The translations under genes and the position numbers were made by a program. A stretch of DNA of 5,024 bases from an uncultured Clostridia bacterium (lineage in GTDB: Bacteria > Bacillota > Clostridia > Oscillospirales > Oscillospiraceae): NCBI GenBank assembly GCA_945927915.1, contig CAMEMX010000116.1:1-5024 (forward strand), in the 5' to 3' direction. Under the pieces are notes generated by a model, which was not told the origin of the DNA, did not search any database, and was given only the letters and a program-made list of their open reading frames with translations. Shown piece by piece: positions 4,886 through 5,024 of the stretch; positions within the stretch are counted from its first letter, which is position 1; each line of letters begins with the position of its first letter.

Positions 4886-4925
4886 GATTGCCACGACCAG
4901 TGTGCGCACTGGTCTCGCAATGACA
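4886..4925. repeat. Short hairpin repeat with GATTGCCACG / CTCGCAATGACA ends, second copy
   Basis: It has the same conserved ends and orientation as 116-153. Its core is ACCAGTG-TGCG-CACTGGT, a perfect 7-bp stem with a four-base loop, unrelated to the GGGC/GCCC core of the other copy. ATTGC and GCAAT pair at the outside. Confidence 0.75.
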
Positions 4926-4980
4926 TGGACGACCATCGTCCGGCTGCCTGTAGTTATTTTGACTTTTTCGACATCCTCTA

Positions 4981-5009
4981 TTGTACCCGGCGGGAGAATT
5001 TGTTATAAT
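4981..5009 (+). promoter_or_regulatory. Outward-facing promoter for a gene beyond the right edge
   Basis: TTGTAC (4981-4986) and TATAAT (5004-5009) are separated by 17 bases, with a perfect -10 box and a -35 box matching four of six positions. An A-rich tract follows to the window end. No ribosome binding site or start codon is visible yet. The divergent phosphoesterase gene begins about 280 bp to the left. Confidence 0.65.
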
Positions 5010-5024
5010 AAAAAGAAAAAGTAA

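Noticed and set aside
4445..4936. Extended N-terminus or extra gene through the heptamer array on the minus strand
   Set aside because: The frames encode low-complexity LFTIHCSLFS-type repeats from the heptamers, and the phosphoesterase already has a strong ribosome binding site and ATG at 4704.
4981..5009. Divergent minus-strand promoter (TTATAA-N17-TACAAT) for the phosphoesterase
   Set aside because: The pairing is largely the reverse complement of the good plus-strand promoter; its -35 box matches only three of six consensus bases and it lies about 280 bp from the gene.

Overview
The window looks like a GC-rich member of the Clostridia, most plausibly an uncultured gut Oscillospirales-type bacterium. 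This is inference from the gene content (a five-span lipoteichoic-acid-synthase-type enzyme, a YkuE/YaeI-type phosphoesterase, a small membrane zinc-ribbon protein), the AGGAGG-type ribosome binding sites, the near-consensus sigma-A-type promoters and the dense families of short palindromic repeats between genes. No marker gene fixes the taxonomy.

Layout. Positions 1-220 hold the tail of one palindrome-ended repeat module, a truncated second module and a separate hairpin element. A strong promoter (221-249) and a structured leader then lead into the only plus-strand gene (336-2507), an LTA-synthase-family membrane enzyme. Positions 2508-3345 contain no gene. They are filled by an array of four 114-bp modules separated by an invariant 18-bp linker. 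Two of the modules carry the same ~113-bp insertion in one palindrome, and a perfect 245-bp tandem duplication covers much of the array. A bidirectional-looking terminator (3346-3384) closes the convergent junction. The minus strand then carries a small membrane zinc-ribbon gene (3383-3793, with its own promoter) and, upstream of it, a membrane-anchored metallophosphoesterase gene (3868-4704). Upstream of the phosphoesterase lie eleven in-register heptamers, an inverted copy of a 30-bp repeat also found at 2559-2588, and a second copy of the hairpin element seen at the left edge. A promoter facing out of the window (4981-5009) marks a gene beyond the right edge.

How the genes relate. The LTA-synthase-type enzyme acts on the outer face of the membrane, moving glycerol-phosphate-type groups to a glycolipid or related acceptor. 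The phosphoesterase is of a type that in Bacillus is associated with the cell envelope. Both therefore fit an envelope theme, but they are convergent and not co-transcribed. The phosphoesterase and zinc-ribbon genes are on the same strand, 74 bp apart with no visible terminator between them, so partial co-transcription is possible.

I found no convincing new multi-gene system. The most unusual content is the intergenic repeat architecture: palindromes whose arms change between copies while staying self-complementary, nested insertions at a palindrome centre, and recent tandem expansion.
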